The notes: a model not told the origin generated them from the letters alone. Shown: positions 1 to 8,263, numbered from the stretch's first letter. The stretch: DNA of 64,000 nt from Alphaproteobacteria bacterium (GCA_025934695.1 JAICWS010000004.1:257496-321495); one strand, 5' to 3'. Numbers and translations are program-made.

Positions 1-2
1 TG

Positions 3-296
3 CGCGCCGTGGCTGGGGCGGATACGGCGGCCATCGAATATTATATCGGTAAGGGGGCCGATCCGACTTTCGTCTGCCCGGAGCTTGGCAGCTTCCCCAT
101 GAAGGCGCTGGAAGAGAATACGACCTTGCAGCCCGCGGACAAGGAGCGCCTGCTGATGCTGATGATGGAGCATATGCCCGCCGTTTCCGCCGCCGTCCCG
201 CCGCCGCCGGACCTCGGAGCGAAGAACGATATCGTGGTTCACAAGCCGCTGGAACTGAAAGTCCAGCCGAAGCCGGGAAAGACGTTTAGCCTGTAA
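3..296 (+). CDS. Ankyrin-repeat protein, C-terminal end (5' partial)
   Basis: Only the 3' end of this gene is in the window: the frame is open from base 3 and stops with TAA at 294-296. The first visible residues (AIEYYIGKGADPTF) match the second half of an ankyrin repeat, where a helix is followed by a GADP turn. The remaining roughly 70 residues form a proline-rich tail without a recognisable domain. A GTG at base 9 could serve as a start, but the repeat is already incomplete there, so the true start is probably upstream. Three further ankyrin genes occur in the window at 41683, 48563 and 59253. Ankyrin repeats bind proteins; the partner is unknown. Confidence 0.6.
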   Translation, partial: RAVAGADTAAIEYYIGKGADPTFVCPELGSFPMKALEENTTLQPADKERLLMLMMEHMPAVSAAVPPPPDLGAKNDIVVHKPLELKVQPKPGKTFSL

Positions 297-330
297 GTTA
301 CAGCGTTGAATCGTTCTTTCGCGCCTTCGT

Positions 331-352
331 CTCCTCCCCCAAGGGGGAGGAG
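331..352. repeat. Perfect C/G-rich hairpin between convergent genes
   Basis: A 10-bp perfect stem (CTCCTCCCCC / GGGGGAGGAG) with a 2-base loop lies between the convergent stops of the ankyrin gene and cckA. It could stall transcription from either side, but no T-run follows on either strand. It resembles the CCCTCTCCC-type palindromes found elsewhere in the window. Confidence 0.5.
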
Positions 353-383
353 CACGACGCGACTCTTTGAGGCGGCTGCGGTC

Positions 384-2894
384 TTAAGGCGTCGAACTGC
401 CTTCCATCACCTCTTTCACCTTCGTCGCGAGCTGCTTGAGGGTGAAGGGCTTGGGGAGGAAGTAGACGTCGGAACCGAGGTGTTCCTTGAAGCGGTCTTC
501 GGCGTAGCCCGAGATGAAGATGATCTTGATCTTCGGGTATTTCTCTTTCACGATCTTGGCGAGCGTGGTGCCGTCCATTTCGGGCATCATCACGTCGGTG
601 ATGAGGATTTCGGGGTCGATCTTCTTTTCTTCGAGAAGCTTCAGCGCGGTCGCGCCGCCCGGCGCATCGACGACGTGATAGCCCTTGTTCGACAGGGCGC
701 GGGCGCTGAAGGTGCGCACGGCGTCCTCGTCTTCCACCAGCAGGATTCGGGCCGAGCCGGTGAGATCGCTGGTCGCGGCCTTTTCCTCGACCGCCTCGAC
801 CTTCTTCTCGCCGCCCGCGTCGTTGTAGCGGGGCAGGTAGATCGTGAAGATCGTGCCCTTGCCGACCGTCGAATGGACGGAGATGAAACCGCCCGTCTGG
901 TGGACGATGCCGTGCACCGTGGCAAGGCCGAGGCCCGTGCCGGCGCCCACTTCCTTGGTCGAGAAGAAGGGCTCGAAGATGCGCGGCATGATCTCGGGGC
1001 TGATGCCGGTGCCGGTATCCTCGACTTCCAGCGTCACCCAGTCGCCCACCGGCAGCGTTTCGTCGTTCGACAGCTTGACGCCCTTGGCGTTGTGCAGGTT
1101 CTGGGTGCGGATGATGAGCTTGCCGCCGCCCGGCATCGCGTCGCGCGCATTGACGGCCAGGTTGATGAGGACCTGCTCCATCTGGCCCTGGTCGGCCTTG
1201 ATGAGAGAGAGGTCGGTGCCGTGGGAGAGGCGCAGCTCGATGTTCGCGCCGATCAGGCGGCGGATAAGGTGCGAGATTTCGGAGAGCACGTCGGTCAGGT
1301 CGAGGACGCGCGGTTGCAATGTCTGCTGGCGCGAGAAGGCAAGCAGCTGGCGCACCAGGTTCGCCGCGCGGTTCGCGTTCTGCTTGATCTGCATGATGTC
1401 GGCGAACGACGGGTCGCCCGGCTTGTGGCGCAGCAGCAGCAGGTCGCAGAAGCCGATCATCGCGGTAAGCAGGTTGTTGAAGTCGTGCGCGATGCCGCCC
1501 GCCAACTGGCCCACCGCCTGCATCTTCTGCGACTGGGTGAACTGCTTTTCCAGCTTCTTCTGCTCGGTCAGGTCGACGAAGTGCATGACGAAATTGTCGC
1601 TGGCCTTGAACTTGCGGGCATAGAGCTGGGCCACGACCTCGACCGACCCTTTGAGCGAAACCTCGATAAAGACTTCCGCCTTTTCCCCGCGCGAGAGCTG
1701 GCGCAGCCATTCCTCGGTGCGGTGCTGCTGGTCCTTGGCGATGAAGTTGAGCAGCGGCTTGCCATTGATCGCATTAACAGGTAATCGCAGCATGGCTGCC
1801 AGCGTCGTGTTGGCGTCGCTCACCACGCCGTCGACGTTCAGCATGCAGATGCCGACGGGCGCTTCCTCGAACAGGCGCTCGAAGCGGTCTTCGGATTCGC
1901 GCAGGGCCTGCTGCATCTTCTGCTCGGTCGTCAGGTCATAGACGACGGAGCGCGATATGACGCGGCCTTCCTCGTTCTGGGTGATGGAATGGGTGATCGC
2001 GGCCTTGAAGATGCGGCCGCCCGCGCCCTTCATCAGCAGTTCGCCGTGCTGGTGGAAGCCGCCTTCCTCGAACAGGTCATAAGGGCGTCCCTGGATCGGC
2101 GGCGCCACGAGGAAGTCGTGCAGCTTGATCTTGCCGATCAGCGTGCGGTTGTCGGTGCCGAGCAGGCGCAGCAGCGTGTCGTTCGCGAACTGGAACTTGC
2201 CTTCCTCGTCGACGGTGAAGAAGCCGACCGGCGCGTTGTCGGTGAAGTCGCGCAGCTTCTCGCGCTCCTCGCGGATGGCCGCTTCCATCTGATAGCGGTG
2301 CGTAATATCGTCGAAGCGCCAGTGCACATAGCCCGGCCAGCCGATGATGAACTGGCAGGTGACCTGGTACCAGACCGTCCGTCCGCGCAGGCGCGTCTGG
2401 ATCTCGGTCGCGGCGGAACCGGCGGGCGAGGCCTTGTTCTGCAGATCCTCGAGGGTTTTTTCGATCTTTTTCGAATGCTCGAACAGCCGCGTGAAGGCGG
2501 AGAGCGAGGGTTCGCCTAAGCCTTCGACCATCTTGCTGAAGCGCACGTTGGAATAGATCGTGTCGCCCTTGGGGTCGGTGATGGCGCGGGCCTCGGTGCT
2601 CTTTTCCAGCACCTCGGTCAGGATCTTGCGGCTGCGGTCGGCCTCGGAATAGCTGCGATTGAGCAAAAAGAAGCCGATGCCGCCGATGATGCCGGTCGCA
2701 TAGACGGCCACGAACGACAGGCCGACCGCGCCCTGGAAGTGCATATAGGCGGTCAGGACGGCGATGAAACCATACAGGGCCCCGATGCCGAACAGCAGCA
2801 TGGCGCGCTGGTTGCGCCTGGAGGTCAGGCGGTTCGGGTTGTCGGGCTTCTTTTCGAGAAAAAAGCTGGAATTCTGGTGGTTTGGCGCGCTCAC
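384..2894 (-). CDS. cckA: Hybrid sensor histidine kinase CckA
   Basis: This 836-residue protein has the CckA architecture. Two membrane segments lie at about residues 31-77. PAS-type sensor domains follow at about 100-440. The HisKA box GGIAHDFNNLL has its phospho-acceptor at His470. The HATPase domain carries the N box NARDAMPGGG, and the C-terminal receiver domain has its phospho-acceptor Asp767 in TDVMMPEMDG and a conserved KPF lysine. In alphaproteobacteria CckA passes phosphate through ChpT to CtrA and CpdR, controlling cell cycle and flagellar genes. The start is GTG, with AGGGGAAAG about 11 bases upstream. It is the last gene of a leftward run that begins at flgB, so it may be co-transcribed with the flagellar export genes; 64 bases separate it from the preceding gene. 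Confidence 0.93.
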   Translation of the reverse strand: MSAPNHQNSSFFLEKKPDNPNRLTSRRNQRAMLLFGIGALYGFIAVLTAYMHFQGAVGLSFVAVYATGIIGGIGFFLLNRSYSEADRSRKILTEVLEKSTEARAITDPKGDTIYSNVRFSKMVEGLGEPSLSAFTRLFEHSKKIEKTLEDLQNKASPAGSAATEIQTRLRGRTVWYQVTCQFIIGWPGYVHWRFDDITHRYQMEAAIREEREKLRDFTDNAPVGFFTVDEEGKFQFANDTLLRLLGTDNRTLIGKIKLHDFLVAPPIQGRPYDLFEEGGFHQHGELLMKGAGGRIFKAAITHSITQNEEGRVISRSVVYDLTTEQKMQQALRESEDRFERLFEEAPVGICMLNVDGVVSDANTTLAAMLRLPVNAINGKPLLNFIAKDQQHRTEEWLRQLSRGEKAEVFIEVSLKGSVEVVAQLYARKFKASDNFVMHFVDLTEQKKLEKQFTQSQKMQAVGQLAGGIAHDFNNLLTAMIGFCDLLLLRHKPGDPSFADIMQIKQNANRAANLVRQLLAFSRQQTLQPRVLDLTDVLSEISHLIRRLIGANIELRLSHGTDLSLIKADQGQMEQVLINLAVNARDAMPGGGKLIIRTQNLHNAKGVKLSNDETLPVGDWVTLEVEDTGTGISPEIMPRIFEPFFSTKEVGAGTGLGLATVHGIVHQTGGFISVHSTVGKGTIFTIYLPRYNDAGGEKKVEAVEEKAATSDLTGSARILLVEDEDAVRTFSARALSNKGYHVVDAPGGATALKLLEEKKIDPEILITDVMMPEMDGTTLAKIVKEKYPKIKIIFISGYAEDRFKEHLGSDVYFLPKPFTLKQLATKVKEVMEGSSTP

Positions 2895-2958
2895 GATTAA
2901 AGGCTTTCCCCTGTGCTTCTAATTTAAGGGCTTTGGCGCCAAAAATCCACTGAATGCA

Positions 2959-3663
2959 TTACCGCTGAAACAGGTCGAGGACCTTGCTGCGGACGCTGGC
3001 CGGCGCTTCCATTTTGTCGTCCCAGACCACGTGAGTGCCATCCTTGGACCACATCTCGATTTTGGAAATGTCCGCCATCATCAGGCTGTGCTTCTTGCCG
3101 TCCAGATCCATCGGTTTCGGGTCGATCTGGGTCGGGATCAGCGTCAGGACGAGGTTCGCGTTCTTCCCGTTGTCGCTTTCCTTCATGATATCGTCGACTT
3201 CTTCCGGCACGGCCTTCAGCCATTGGTAATTGGAGATGCCGTTCGGCACGAGCGCGTAGCGCTGTCCGGAATATGCATAATCGAAGTAGGTCAGTTTCTG
3301 GAAGTTCGAGACGAGAAAGCCTTTCGCGGTCGGGCTGTAACCCGAGATATGCGCCTTGATGGTGATGACGATCGGTTCGGTCGGCGTCAGGAGGTCATAC
3401 GTCGCCTTGAGCTCCTTGCTTTCCTTCAGCACCAGCGCGGGGCGGTCGTAAAGCTGGGCGTTCACGTAGTCAGGCGTATTGCGCACCCATTCCTCGAAAT
3501 CCGGCGTATTGTTGGGATGCTCGATCTTCTCGAAAAGCATCGCGACATAGACCGGCTTGGTGGCATCGGGCATCTTCGTGGGCGTGATTTCCTGCGCGCG
3601 GGAACCGGCGCAAAAGCCCGCGACCGCGAGGGCGATCAGCGCAAGACGGAAGGCCTTTTTCAA
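2959..3663 (-). CDS. Exported protein of unknown function (possibly DUF4852)
   Basis: The 234-residue product starts with a clear signal peptide (KKAFRLALIALAVAGFCAG, cleavage near SRAQ). The mature part contains a repeated motif of hydrophobic strands and no cysteine pair, Zn site or lipobox. The general pattern, with YVNAQLYDRPALVLKESKEL followed by alternating strands, recalls the DUF4852 family, but this is only a weak recognition. The start is a TTG that overlaps the flhB stop codon (TTGA), so translation is probably coupled to flhB. It lies between flhB and cckA. A periplasmic role linked to the flagellum is possible from context, but nothing in the sequence shows it. Confidence 0.7.
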   Translation of the reverse strand: MKKAFRLALIALAVAGFCAGSRAQEITPTKMPDATKPVYVAMLFEKIEHPNNTPDFEEWVRNTPDYVNAQLYDRPALVLKESKELKATYDLLTPTEPIVITIKAHISGYSPTAKGFLVSNFQKLTYFDYAYSGQRYALVPNGISNYQWLKAVPEEVDDIMKESDNGKNANLVLTLIPTQIDPKPMDLDGKKHSLMMADISKIEMWSKDGTHVVWDDKMEAPASVRSKVLDLFQR

Positions 3664-4739
3664 ACTCTTTTCCCCTTAAGCTTGAAGACGTAAGAGATCA
3701 CCTCGGCCACGGCCTTGTAATGCTCCTGGGGAATAGTCTGCTCGATTTCCATGGAATCGTAAAGGGCGCGGGCCAGCGGCGGGTTTTCCACAATCGGAAC
3801 CTTGTTTTCCTCGGCCAGCGTGCGGATGCGCTGGGCGATCAGGTCGGCGCCCTTGGCGACCATCTGCGGCGCGTCCATGTTTTTTGCGTCGTATTTCAGC
3901 GCGACGGCATAGTGCGTGGGGTTGGTGATGACGACGTCGGCCTCGGGCACCGCCTGCATCATGCGCTGGCGCGCCTTTTTCTGGCGCAGGTCGCGCAGGC
4001 GCGCCTTGATGTGCGGATCGCCTTCCGTCTGCTTGAATTCCTCGCGCACCTCCTGCTTGCTCATGCGCATCTTGGCCAGGAAATCATGGCGCTGGTACAG
4101 GTAATCCAGCACCGCCACGAGGAAGAGGACGGAGAGAACGGCCACCATCATCTTCGTGAACAGCGCGCGCAGGTCGAACATCGCAGCGCTCAGGTCCTGG
4201 CCCACGAAGTGCTCGATGCCGCCGAAATAAGGCAGCAGCACGAACAGGGCGGCAGCCGACACAATGATGAGCTTGGCCAGGCCCTTAACCAGCTCCATGA
4301 TCGAGCGCAGCGAAAACAGCCGCCCGAAGCCGCTGATCAGCGATATCTTCGATATATCCGGCTTGATCGGGTCGAGCGTGAAGATCGGGCCGGTCTGGAT
4401 GATGCCGGAGAGAATGCCCACGGCGAATAGCACGAGGCAGGGCAGGGCGATGATGCCGATGACATGCCAGAACAGGTCGCTGAGCAGCGTGTGCAGTCCC
4501 GGGCCGTCGGCGGGCAGGGTACCCGCATTCTGCAGGAAGTGGGCAAGCGTGTCGCGCAGGTCGATCATGATGCCGGGCCCCGCCATGACGACGAGGACGG
4601 CCGTAGCGAAGAGCATCAGCCAGTTCGACACTTCCTTGCTGTAGATGACCTGGCCGCGTTTGCGCGCTTCCTCAAGCCTTCGGGCTGTCGGCTCTTCTGT
4701 TTTCTGGCTCTCGTCTGTGCCTTCTTCGTTTTCAGCCAT
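3660..4739 (-). CDS. flhB: Flagellar type III export switch protein FlhB
   Basis: This 359-residue protein has the FlhB layout. A charged cytoplasmic N-terminus (SQKTEEPTARRLEEARKRGQ) leads into four membrane segments between about residues 35 and 215. The cytoplasmic autocleavage domain has the invariant NPTH motif, with the cleaved Asn at residue 273. FlhB sits in the inner membrane at the export gate and switches substrate specificity from rod/hook to filament. The gene lies 7 bases after fliR. A second FlhB-like domain without the membrane part is encoded at 7314-7628 on the other strand. Confidence 0.97.
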   Translation of the reverse strand: MAENEEGTDESQKTEEPTARRLEEARKRGQVIYSKEVSNWLMLFATAVLVVMAGPGIMIDLRDTLAHFLQNAGTLPADGPGLHTLLSDLFWHVIGIIALPCLVLFAVGILSGIIQTGPIFTLDPIKPDISKISLISGFGRLFSLRSIMELVKGLAKLIIVSAAALFVLLPYFGGIEHFVGQDLSAAMFDLRALFTKMMVAVLSVLFLVAVLDYLYQRHDFLAKMRMSKQEVREEFKQTEGDPHIKARLRDLRQKKARQRMMQAVPEADVVITNPTHYAVALKYDAKNMDAPQMVAKGADLIAQRIRTLAEENKVPIVENPPLARALYDSMEIEQTIPQEHYKAVAEVISYVFKLKGKRV

Positions 4740-4746
4740 GCGCCGC

Positions 4747-5520
4747 CTATGGGTTGATGGCGCCGCCGAGAGCGCCCTGGAAAGCGGTGAGCCAGTAAAG
4801 GACGCCCGCCGAAAGCACCATCGTCAGCATGACGAGGCTGAGCAGGATCTGCAGCGGCATGGCGAGGAAGTAAATCTGCACCTGCGGCATCAGGCGGCCA
4901 AGCAGGCCAAAGCCGATCTGCACCAGCGTGCCGACGATAAGGAAGGGCGTGGCCAGCTCGACGCCGATCTTGAACGCGGCGGTCACGGTGCGCTTGATAA
5001 GTTCAAGCGACGAGGATACGTCTGCGACCTGTCCCATCGCCGGAAACATCTGATAGCTGTCGACGACGGCGGCCAGCATGTAATGGTGCATGTCGGTCGC
5101 GAACAGCAGGACGACGCCCAGCAGCGAATAGAGCGTGCCGACGAGCGATCCTTGCGTCGCCGTGGCCGGGTTGAAGATAAGCGCGTTTGAATAGCCGGCC
5201 TGGATCGAGATCACCATGCCCGCCGTATCCAGCGCGCCCAGCATGATGCGCATGACCGAGCCGATGAGCAGGCCCACGAAAGCCTCGGTGCACAGAAGTG
5301 CCACCATCAGTCCCGCCTGCGCGGGCGGCGCGGGCAGATTGTGCTGGAGAAAAGGGGTGAGGACGAAACTCATCGCCAGCGCGAAAGACAGGCGCAGCTG
5401 CGGCGATACGAACGTATCGCCGATCCCGGGCATGATCATCAGCGCCGTTCCCAGCCGCATGAAGATCAGCAGGAAAGCGAAGACATGTCCGACGACGAGG
5501 TCCTGCAAAAGGGATTGCAT
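4747..5520 (-). CDS. fliR: Flagellar biosynthetic protein FliR
   Basis: The 257-residue product is hydrophobic throughout, with about six membrane segments and family-typical stretches such as FMRLGTALMIMPGIGD near the N-terminus and LATPFLIVGTLVQIGFGLLGRLMPQ in the second half. Length and hydrophobic pattern match FliR, part of the FliP5-FliQ4-FliR1 export gate complex through which flagellar rod, hook and filament subunits leave the cytoplasm. It is followed by flhB after 7 bases. Unusually, 163 bases separate it from fliQ, and this gap is filled by a palindromic repeat, although the two genes are otherwise in operon order. Confidence 0.95.
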   Translation of the reverse strand: MQSLLQDLVVGHVFAFLLIFMRLGTALMIMPGIGDTFVSPQLRLSFALAMSFVLTPFLQHNLPAPPAQAGLMVALLCTEAFVGLLIGSVMRIMLGALDTAGMVISIQAGYSNALIFNPATATQGSLVGTLYSLLGVVLLFATDMHHYMLAAVVDSYQMFPAMGQVADVSSSLELIKRTVTAAFKIGVELATPFLIVGTLVQIGFGLLGRLMPQVQIYFLAMPLQILLSLVMLTMVLSAGVLYWLTAFQGALGGAINP

Positions 5521-5559
5521 GTTCAGATTTTATACAACTTTCTCAAACGTGGCTACCTG

Positions 5560-5676
5560 GCTCCTTCTCCCGCGATAGCGGGAGAAGGCGGGGGATGAGG
5601 GGCTTAGCGGTTCTTCAAAAATGTGAAATACGGTGAAGCCCCTCACCCTAACCCTCCCGCTATCGCGGGAGAGGGA
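5560..5676. repeat. Paired palindromes between fliQ and fliR
   Basis: Two palindromes with the core CCCGCGATAGCGGG (near 5564-5587) and CCCGCTATCGCGGG (near 5654-5671) are inverted relative to each other and joined by about 65 bases. The right one carries the CCTCACCCTAACCCT flank seen also in the fliP leader. Transcripts from flgB towards flhB must cross it, so it could stabilise or attenuate the fliR-flhB part of the mRNA. Confidence 0.75.
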
Positions 5677-5683
5677 ATGGGCG

Positions 5684-5950
5684 TTACCCCATCCCCACGA
5701 TCTTGTCCGCGATCTGCTGCGTAAAGGCGATCAGCGCCTGGGTGAATGCCGGGAAAAGCAGGAAGATGGCCAGGAAGATCGCCATGATCTTCGGCACGAA
5801 GGCCAGCGTCATTTCCTGGATCTGGGTCAGCGCCTGGATCAGCGCGATGATCACGCCCACGAACAGGCCGATCAGCATGACGGGCGCCGACAATTTCATG
5901 GTCAGAATGATGGCTTCGCGCGCGAAGTCGATGATTTCTGCCTCGTCCAT
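5684..5950 (-). CDS. fliQ: Flagellar biosynthetic protein FliQ
   Basis: An 88-residue protein with two membrane helices, matching the usual length of FliQ (about 89 residues). The helix-rich pattern with ALTQIQEMTLAFVPKI between the two hydrophobic segments is characteristic: the conserved QEQTL-like loop is where FliQ packs in the export gate. It acts in the inner membrane with FliP and FliR. The start lies 9 bases after the fliE stop, so the two genes are tightly linked. No defect is visible. Confidence 0.95.
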   Translation of the reverse strand: MDEAEIIDFAREAIILTMKLSAPVMLIGLFVGVIIALIQALTQIQEMTLAFVPKIMAIFLAIFLLFPAFTQALIAFTQQIADKIVGMG

Positions 5951-5959
5951 GGGGCGTCC

Positions 5960-6271
5960 TTATATGGTGGTCCGCATGATCTCTTCGTAGGCGTTCACGA
6001 CGCGGTCGCGGACGGCTATGACGGTATTGAGGGCGATTTCGGCATTGTTGACGGCCTGCAGGACTTCCGTCATGTCGGCTTTGCCGACGAGGGAAGCGGC
6101 GGCGGTCTTTTCGCTGGTGTGCTGGGAGTCGATCGCCGACTGCACCGATTGCTTCAGCACATCGCCGAAGGACGGACCGCCCGCGGCGGCATCGGCTGCC
6201 GGAGCGCCGGTCGCGGCGGAGGTCAGCTTCGAGAGGGCGCTTAACGCCGAGGCGCCGGAAATGTTTGTCAT
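5960..6271 (-). CDS. fliE: Flagellar hook-basal body protein FliE
   Basis: This 103-residue protein matches FliE in length. It has the conserved C-terminal half with KADMTEVLQAVNNAEIALNT followed by VRDRVVNAYEEIMRTTI. FliE is a periplasmic rod-base protein that joins the MS ring to the proximal rod and is one of the first export substrates. The variable N-terminal half is alanine- and glycine-rich, as usual. It sits between flgC and fliQ in the standard alphaproteobacterial order. Confidence 0.95.
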   Translation of the reverse strand: MTNISGASALSALSKLTSAATGAPAADAAAGGPSFGDVLKQSVQSAIDSQHTSEKTAAASLVGKADMTEVLQAVNNAEIALNTVIAVRDRVVNAYEEIMRTTI

Positions 6272-6282
6272 AGCTTTCCTCC

Positions 6283-6693
6283 TTAACTACGCAGCAGGTC
6301 GACGGTATGGAGCAGCATCGAACGGGCCATTTCGATGACGCCGAGGTTGGCCTCATACGAACGCTGCGCCTCGCGCATGTCCATCATCTCCAGCATCGGG
6401 TTGACATTGGGCATCTTCACATAGCCCTTGGCGTCGGCGGCCGGATGGCTGGGGTCGTATTTCATGATGAAGGGGGCCTTGTCCCTCACGATCTTGTCGA
6501 CATCGACGTCCTGGTTGCCGGTCTGGCGGTTGAGAACATTTTTAAAGGTAACAATTTGCCGCTGGTACGGGTTGTCGGCCGCGGTCTTGCCGGTCGTCTC
6601 CGCGTTCGCCATGTTCTCCGAGATCACCTTCATGCGCGTGCCTTGGGCTTTCATTCCCTGGGCTGCCGCTTCCATTGCCTTGACCAAATCCAT
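6283..6693 (-). CDS. flgC: Flagellar proximal rod protein FlgC
   Basis: The 136-residue product has the rod-protein signature ISENMANAETTG near residue 30 and the C-terminal heptad helix EMMDMREAQRSYEANLGVIEMARSM typical of FlgC. It forms part of the proximal rod of the flagellar basal body in the periplasm and is exported by the type III apparatus without a cleaved signal. Length (about 135 residues) is normal. It is followed by fliE after 11 bases and preceded by flgB after 32 bases. Confidence 0.96.
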   Translation of the reverse strand: MDLVKAMEAAAQGMKAQGTRMKVISENMANAETTGKTAADNPYQRQIVTFKNVLNRQTGNQDVDVDKIVRDKAPFIMKYDPSHPAADAKGYVKMPNVNPMLEMMDMREAQRSYEANLGVIEMARSMLLHTVDLLRS

Positions 6694-6725
6694 GATTAAC
6701 CCCTGATTTTCAATCGCTGCTCAAT

Positions 6726-7175
6726 TTATTTAAGAGCTTCTTTGATTATATCGATGTTTTTTTGGTACAAATTGGTCGTGAACTGATAGTCCATGTAGTT
6801 CTGGTTCATCTTGACGAGCTGTTCCTCGAGGATGACGGCATTGCCGTCGGGCGAAACCTCGTAGGGAGATTTTTCCGGCGCTGTCGGGTTCTTGCCGGCC
6901 ATCGTTGAACTGGCGCCTGAGACAATATGCTTCGGATCCGTTGTCGCGAGCACGGGTGCGGGCGCGGAAGGAACGCCTGGGCCGCCCGCGCCCAGTGAAG
7001 CCTTGCTCGTAGAGCTTTGCAGCAAATTCTTGAAATCCAGCGGTTTTACGTCCATCGGCTGGTAATTCGGCGTGTCGGCATTGGCGATGTTCTGGGCGAG
7101 AACTTTCTGGCGCTCTTCCATCCAGTTCATCTTGGCCAGCATCGCTGACATGACTGTCAGGTCCTGCAACGGCAT
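6726..7175 (-). CDS. flgB: Flagellar proximal rod protein FlgB
   Basis: This 149-residue protein carries the rod/hook N-terminal motif LAQNIANADTPNY around residue 27, followed by PMDVKPLDFKNLL, the usual FlgB continuation. The C-terminal helix VKMNQNYMDYQFTTNLYQKN is also typical. The middle contains a proline/alanine-rich stretch that varies in this family. FlgB is a proximal rod subunit and the first gene of the leftward flagellar operon. The start is an ATG preceded by GGGAGAAAA. The 138-base intergenic region upstream separates it from the divergent FlhB-like gene at 7314. Confidence 0.95.
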   Translation of the reverse strand: MPLQDLTVMSAMLAKMNWMEERQKVLAQNIANADTPNYQPMDVKPLDFKNLLQSSTSKASLGAGGPGVPSAPAPVLATTDPKHIVSGASSTMAGKNPTAPEKSPYEVSPDGNAVILEEQLVKMNQNYMDYQFTTNLYQKNIDIIKEALK

Positions 7176-7235
7176 TGATTTTCTCCCTCAGTAATTACAT
7201 ATGCAACGAGTGTGCCATGTAACAACCCCAGAAAC

Positions 7236-7244
7236 ACTATACCA
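7236..7244 (-). promoter_or_regulatory. Possible extended -10 promoter for flgB operon
   Basis: On the minus strand the sequence TGGTATAGT gives an extended -10 (TG, one base, TATAGT) about 60 bases before flgB. No good -35 hexamer is seen 16-18 bases upstream, so an activator such as CtrA may be needed, or the match may be accidental. Confidence 0.3.
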
Positions 7245-7313
7245 CAGCTGCATTTTCGAGCGTAACATTATCAACGTTAATAATTTGTAAATCTTTGTTA
7301 GAATGTTACCTGA

Positions 7314-7628
7314 ATGGTCGACTTCCGTGACAGCGACGGCGACAAGCAAACACCTGAGGAAGAGCGGCGTCGGGTGGCGGTCGCTCTCAAGCAATATGGA
7401 ATTGATGACGTCGCCATCCCCAAGATCATCGCCGCCGGTTACGGCAAGCTCGCCGAGCAGATCCTCGACCTCGCCTTCCAGAACGGGGTGAAGGTCCGCG
7501 AGGACAAGGAGCTGGCGCAGATGCTGGCGGCCATCACGCTCGAGAGCGACATCCCGTCCGAGGCGCTGGTGGCGGTGGCCGAGATTTTGGCCTATGTTTA
7601 CAAGGCGAACAGGAATTACAAAACGTAA
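7314..7628 (+). CDS. Stand-alone FlhB-like cytoplasmic domain protein
   Basis: The 104-residue product matches the C-terminal cytoplasmic domain of FlhB without its membrane part: DVAIPKIIAAGYGKLAEQIL corresponds to the stretch after the cleavage site, and GVKVREDKELAQML and IPSEALVAVAEILAYVYKAN match the conserved end of FlhB. The NPTH cleavage site is missing; at its place the sequence reads VALKQYGIDD. Such short FlhB-like proteins (FlhX/YlqH type) can partly replace or modulate FlhB in other bacteria. It heads a rightward unit with a hypothetical gene, fliO and fliP. The ATG at 7314 follows a TAGAAT-like -10 element by about 10 bases, so the leader would be very short. Confidence 0.82.
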   Translation: MVDFRDSDGDKQTPEEERRRVAVALKQYGIDDVAIPKIIAAGYGKLAEQILDLAFQNGVKVREDKELAQMLAAITLESDIPSEALVAVAEILAYVYKANRNYKT

Positions 7629-7646
7629 AGGGGAAAGAGTAAGCCC

Positions 7647-7952
7647 ATGACGCAACCGACGCCGTTTCTGCCCGACAGCCAGGAGGTGGCGAAAAGGCTG
7701 ACCTCGATCATCGACTACGTGCGCGACTGCGAGCGGCGCGTCAACCAGGGCGAGCTCATGGAGCTCGAAAACCTCGACAAGAACGTGCTCGATCTCTGTA
7801 ACAGCGTGGGCGCGCTCCCTCCCGAAGAAGGCAAGAAGCTCGAAAGCCAGATGGCGGGGCTGATCAAGGACCTCGAGGCGCTCGCCAACGCCATGCGCGC
7901 CATGGCCCGCAAGATGGACGCGGACGAACAGCGGCAGAAGGGCGGACGCTGA
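7647..7952 (+). CDS. Small coiled-coil protein in flagellar unit
   Basis: This 101-residue protein is almost entirely charged helix, with the N-terminal EVAKRLTSIIDYVRDCERRV and a second helical half LESQMAGLIKDLEALANAMRAMARK. It has no membrane segment or signal. It overlaps the fliO start by one base and has an excellent ribosome site (AAAGGGGAAAG). Its size and helix pattern would suit a flagellar export chaperone of the FliT/FlgN type, but no sequence motif proves this. Function is assigned by context only. Confidence 0.7.
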   Translation: MTQPTPFLPDSQEVAKRLTSIIDYVRDCERRVNQGELMELENLDKNVLDLCNSVGALPPEEGKKLESQMAGLIKDLEALANAMRAMARKMDADEQRQKGGR

Positions 7953-8263
7953 TGGACATGGAGCTCGCCGTCAAGTCTATCGCGGCCTTCGTCTTCGTGA
8001 TGGGCCTTATGTATCTCCTGTCCTATGCCTTGAAAAAAATCGGCATCGCGGGGCAGGGCATGCTCACCGGCGCGAAACGCCGCCTGAAAGTTGTCGAATT
8101 CCTGCCGCTCGACCAAAGGCGCAAACTCGTCCTGATCCGCCGCGATCAAAAGGAGTTTTTGCTGGTGCTGGGCCCGAACGGGGAGACGCTCGTCGAAAGC
8201 AATATCACCGCGCCCGCCGACAATGTCGTCGAACTGCCGCAGAAGGAAGCGAAGAATGGGTGA
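7952..8263 (+). CDS. fliO: Flagellar biosynthetic protein FliO
   Basis: This 103-residue protein has one N-terminal membrane helix (SIAAFVFVMGLMYLLSYALKK) followed by the FliO cytoplasmic domain: LKVVEFLPLDQRRKLVLIRR and EFLLVLGPNGETLVES match the conserved strands that resemble the FliN-type fold. FliO helps to assemble FliP in the export gate. The stop codon overlaps the likely fliP start at 8256, the standard fliO-fliP arrangement. Confidence 0.9.
   Translation: MDMELAVKSIAAFVFVMGLMYLLSYALKKIGIAGQGMLTGAKRRLKVVEFLPLDQRRKLVLIRRDQKEFLLVLGPNGETLVESNITAPADNVVELPQKEAKNG

Noticed and set aside
306-1784. 492-residue open frame on the plus strand opposite cckA
   Set aside because: CckA motifs (HDFNN, TDVMMPEMDG) on the other strand are unambiguous; this frame is a composition artefact.
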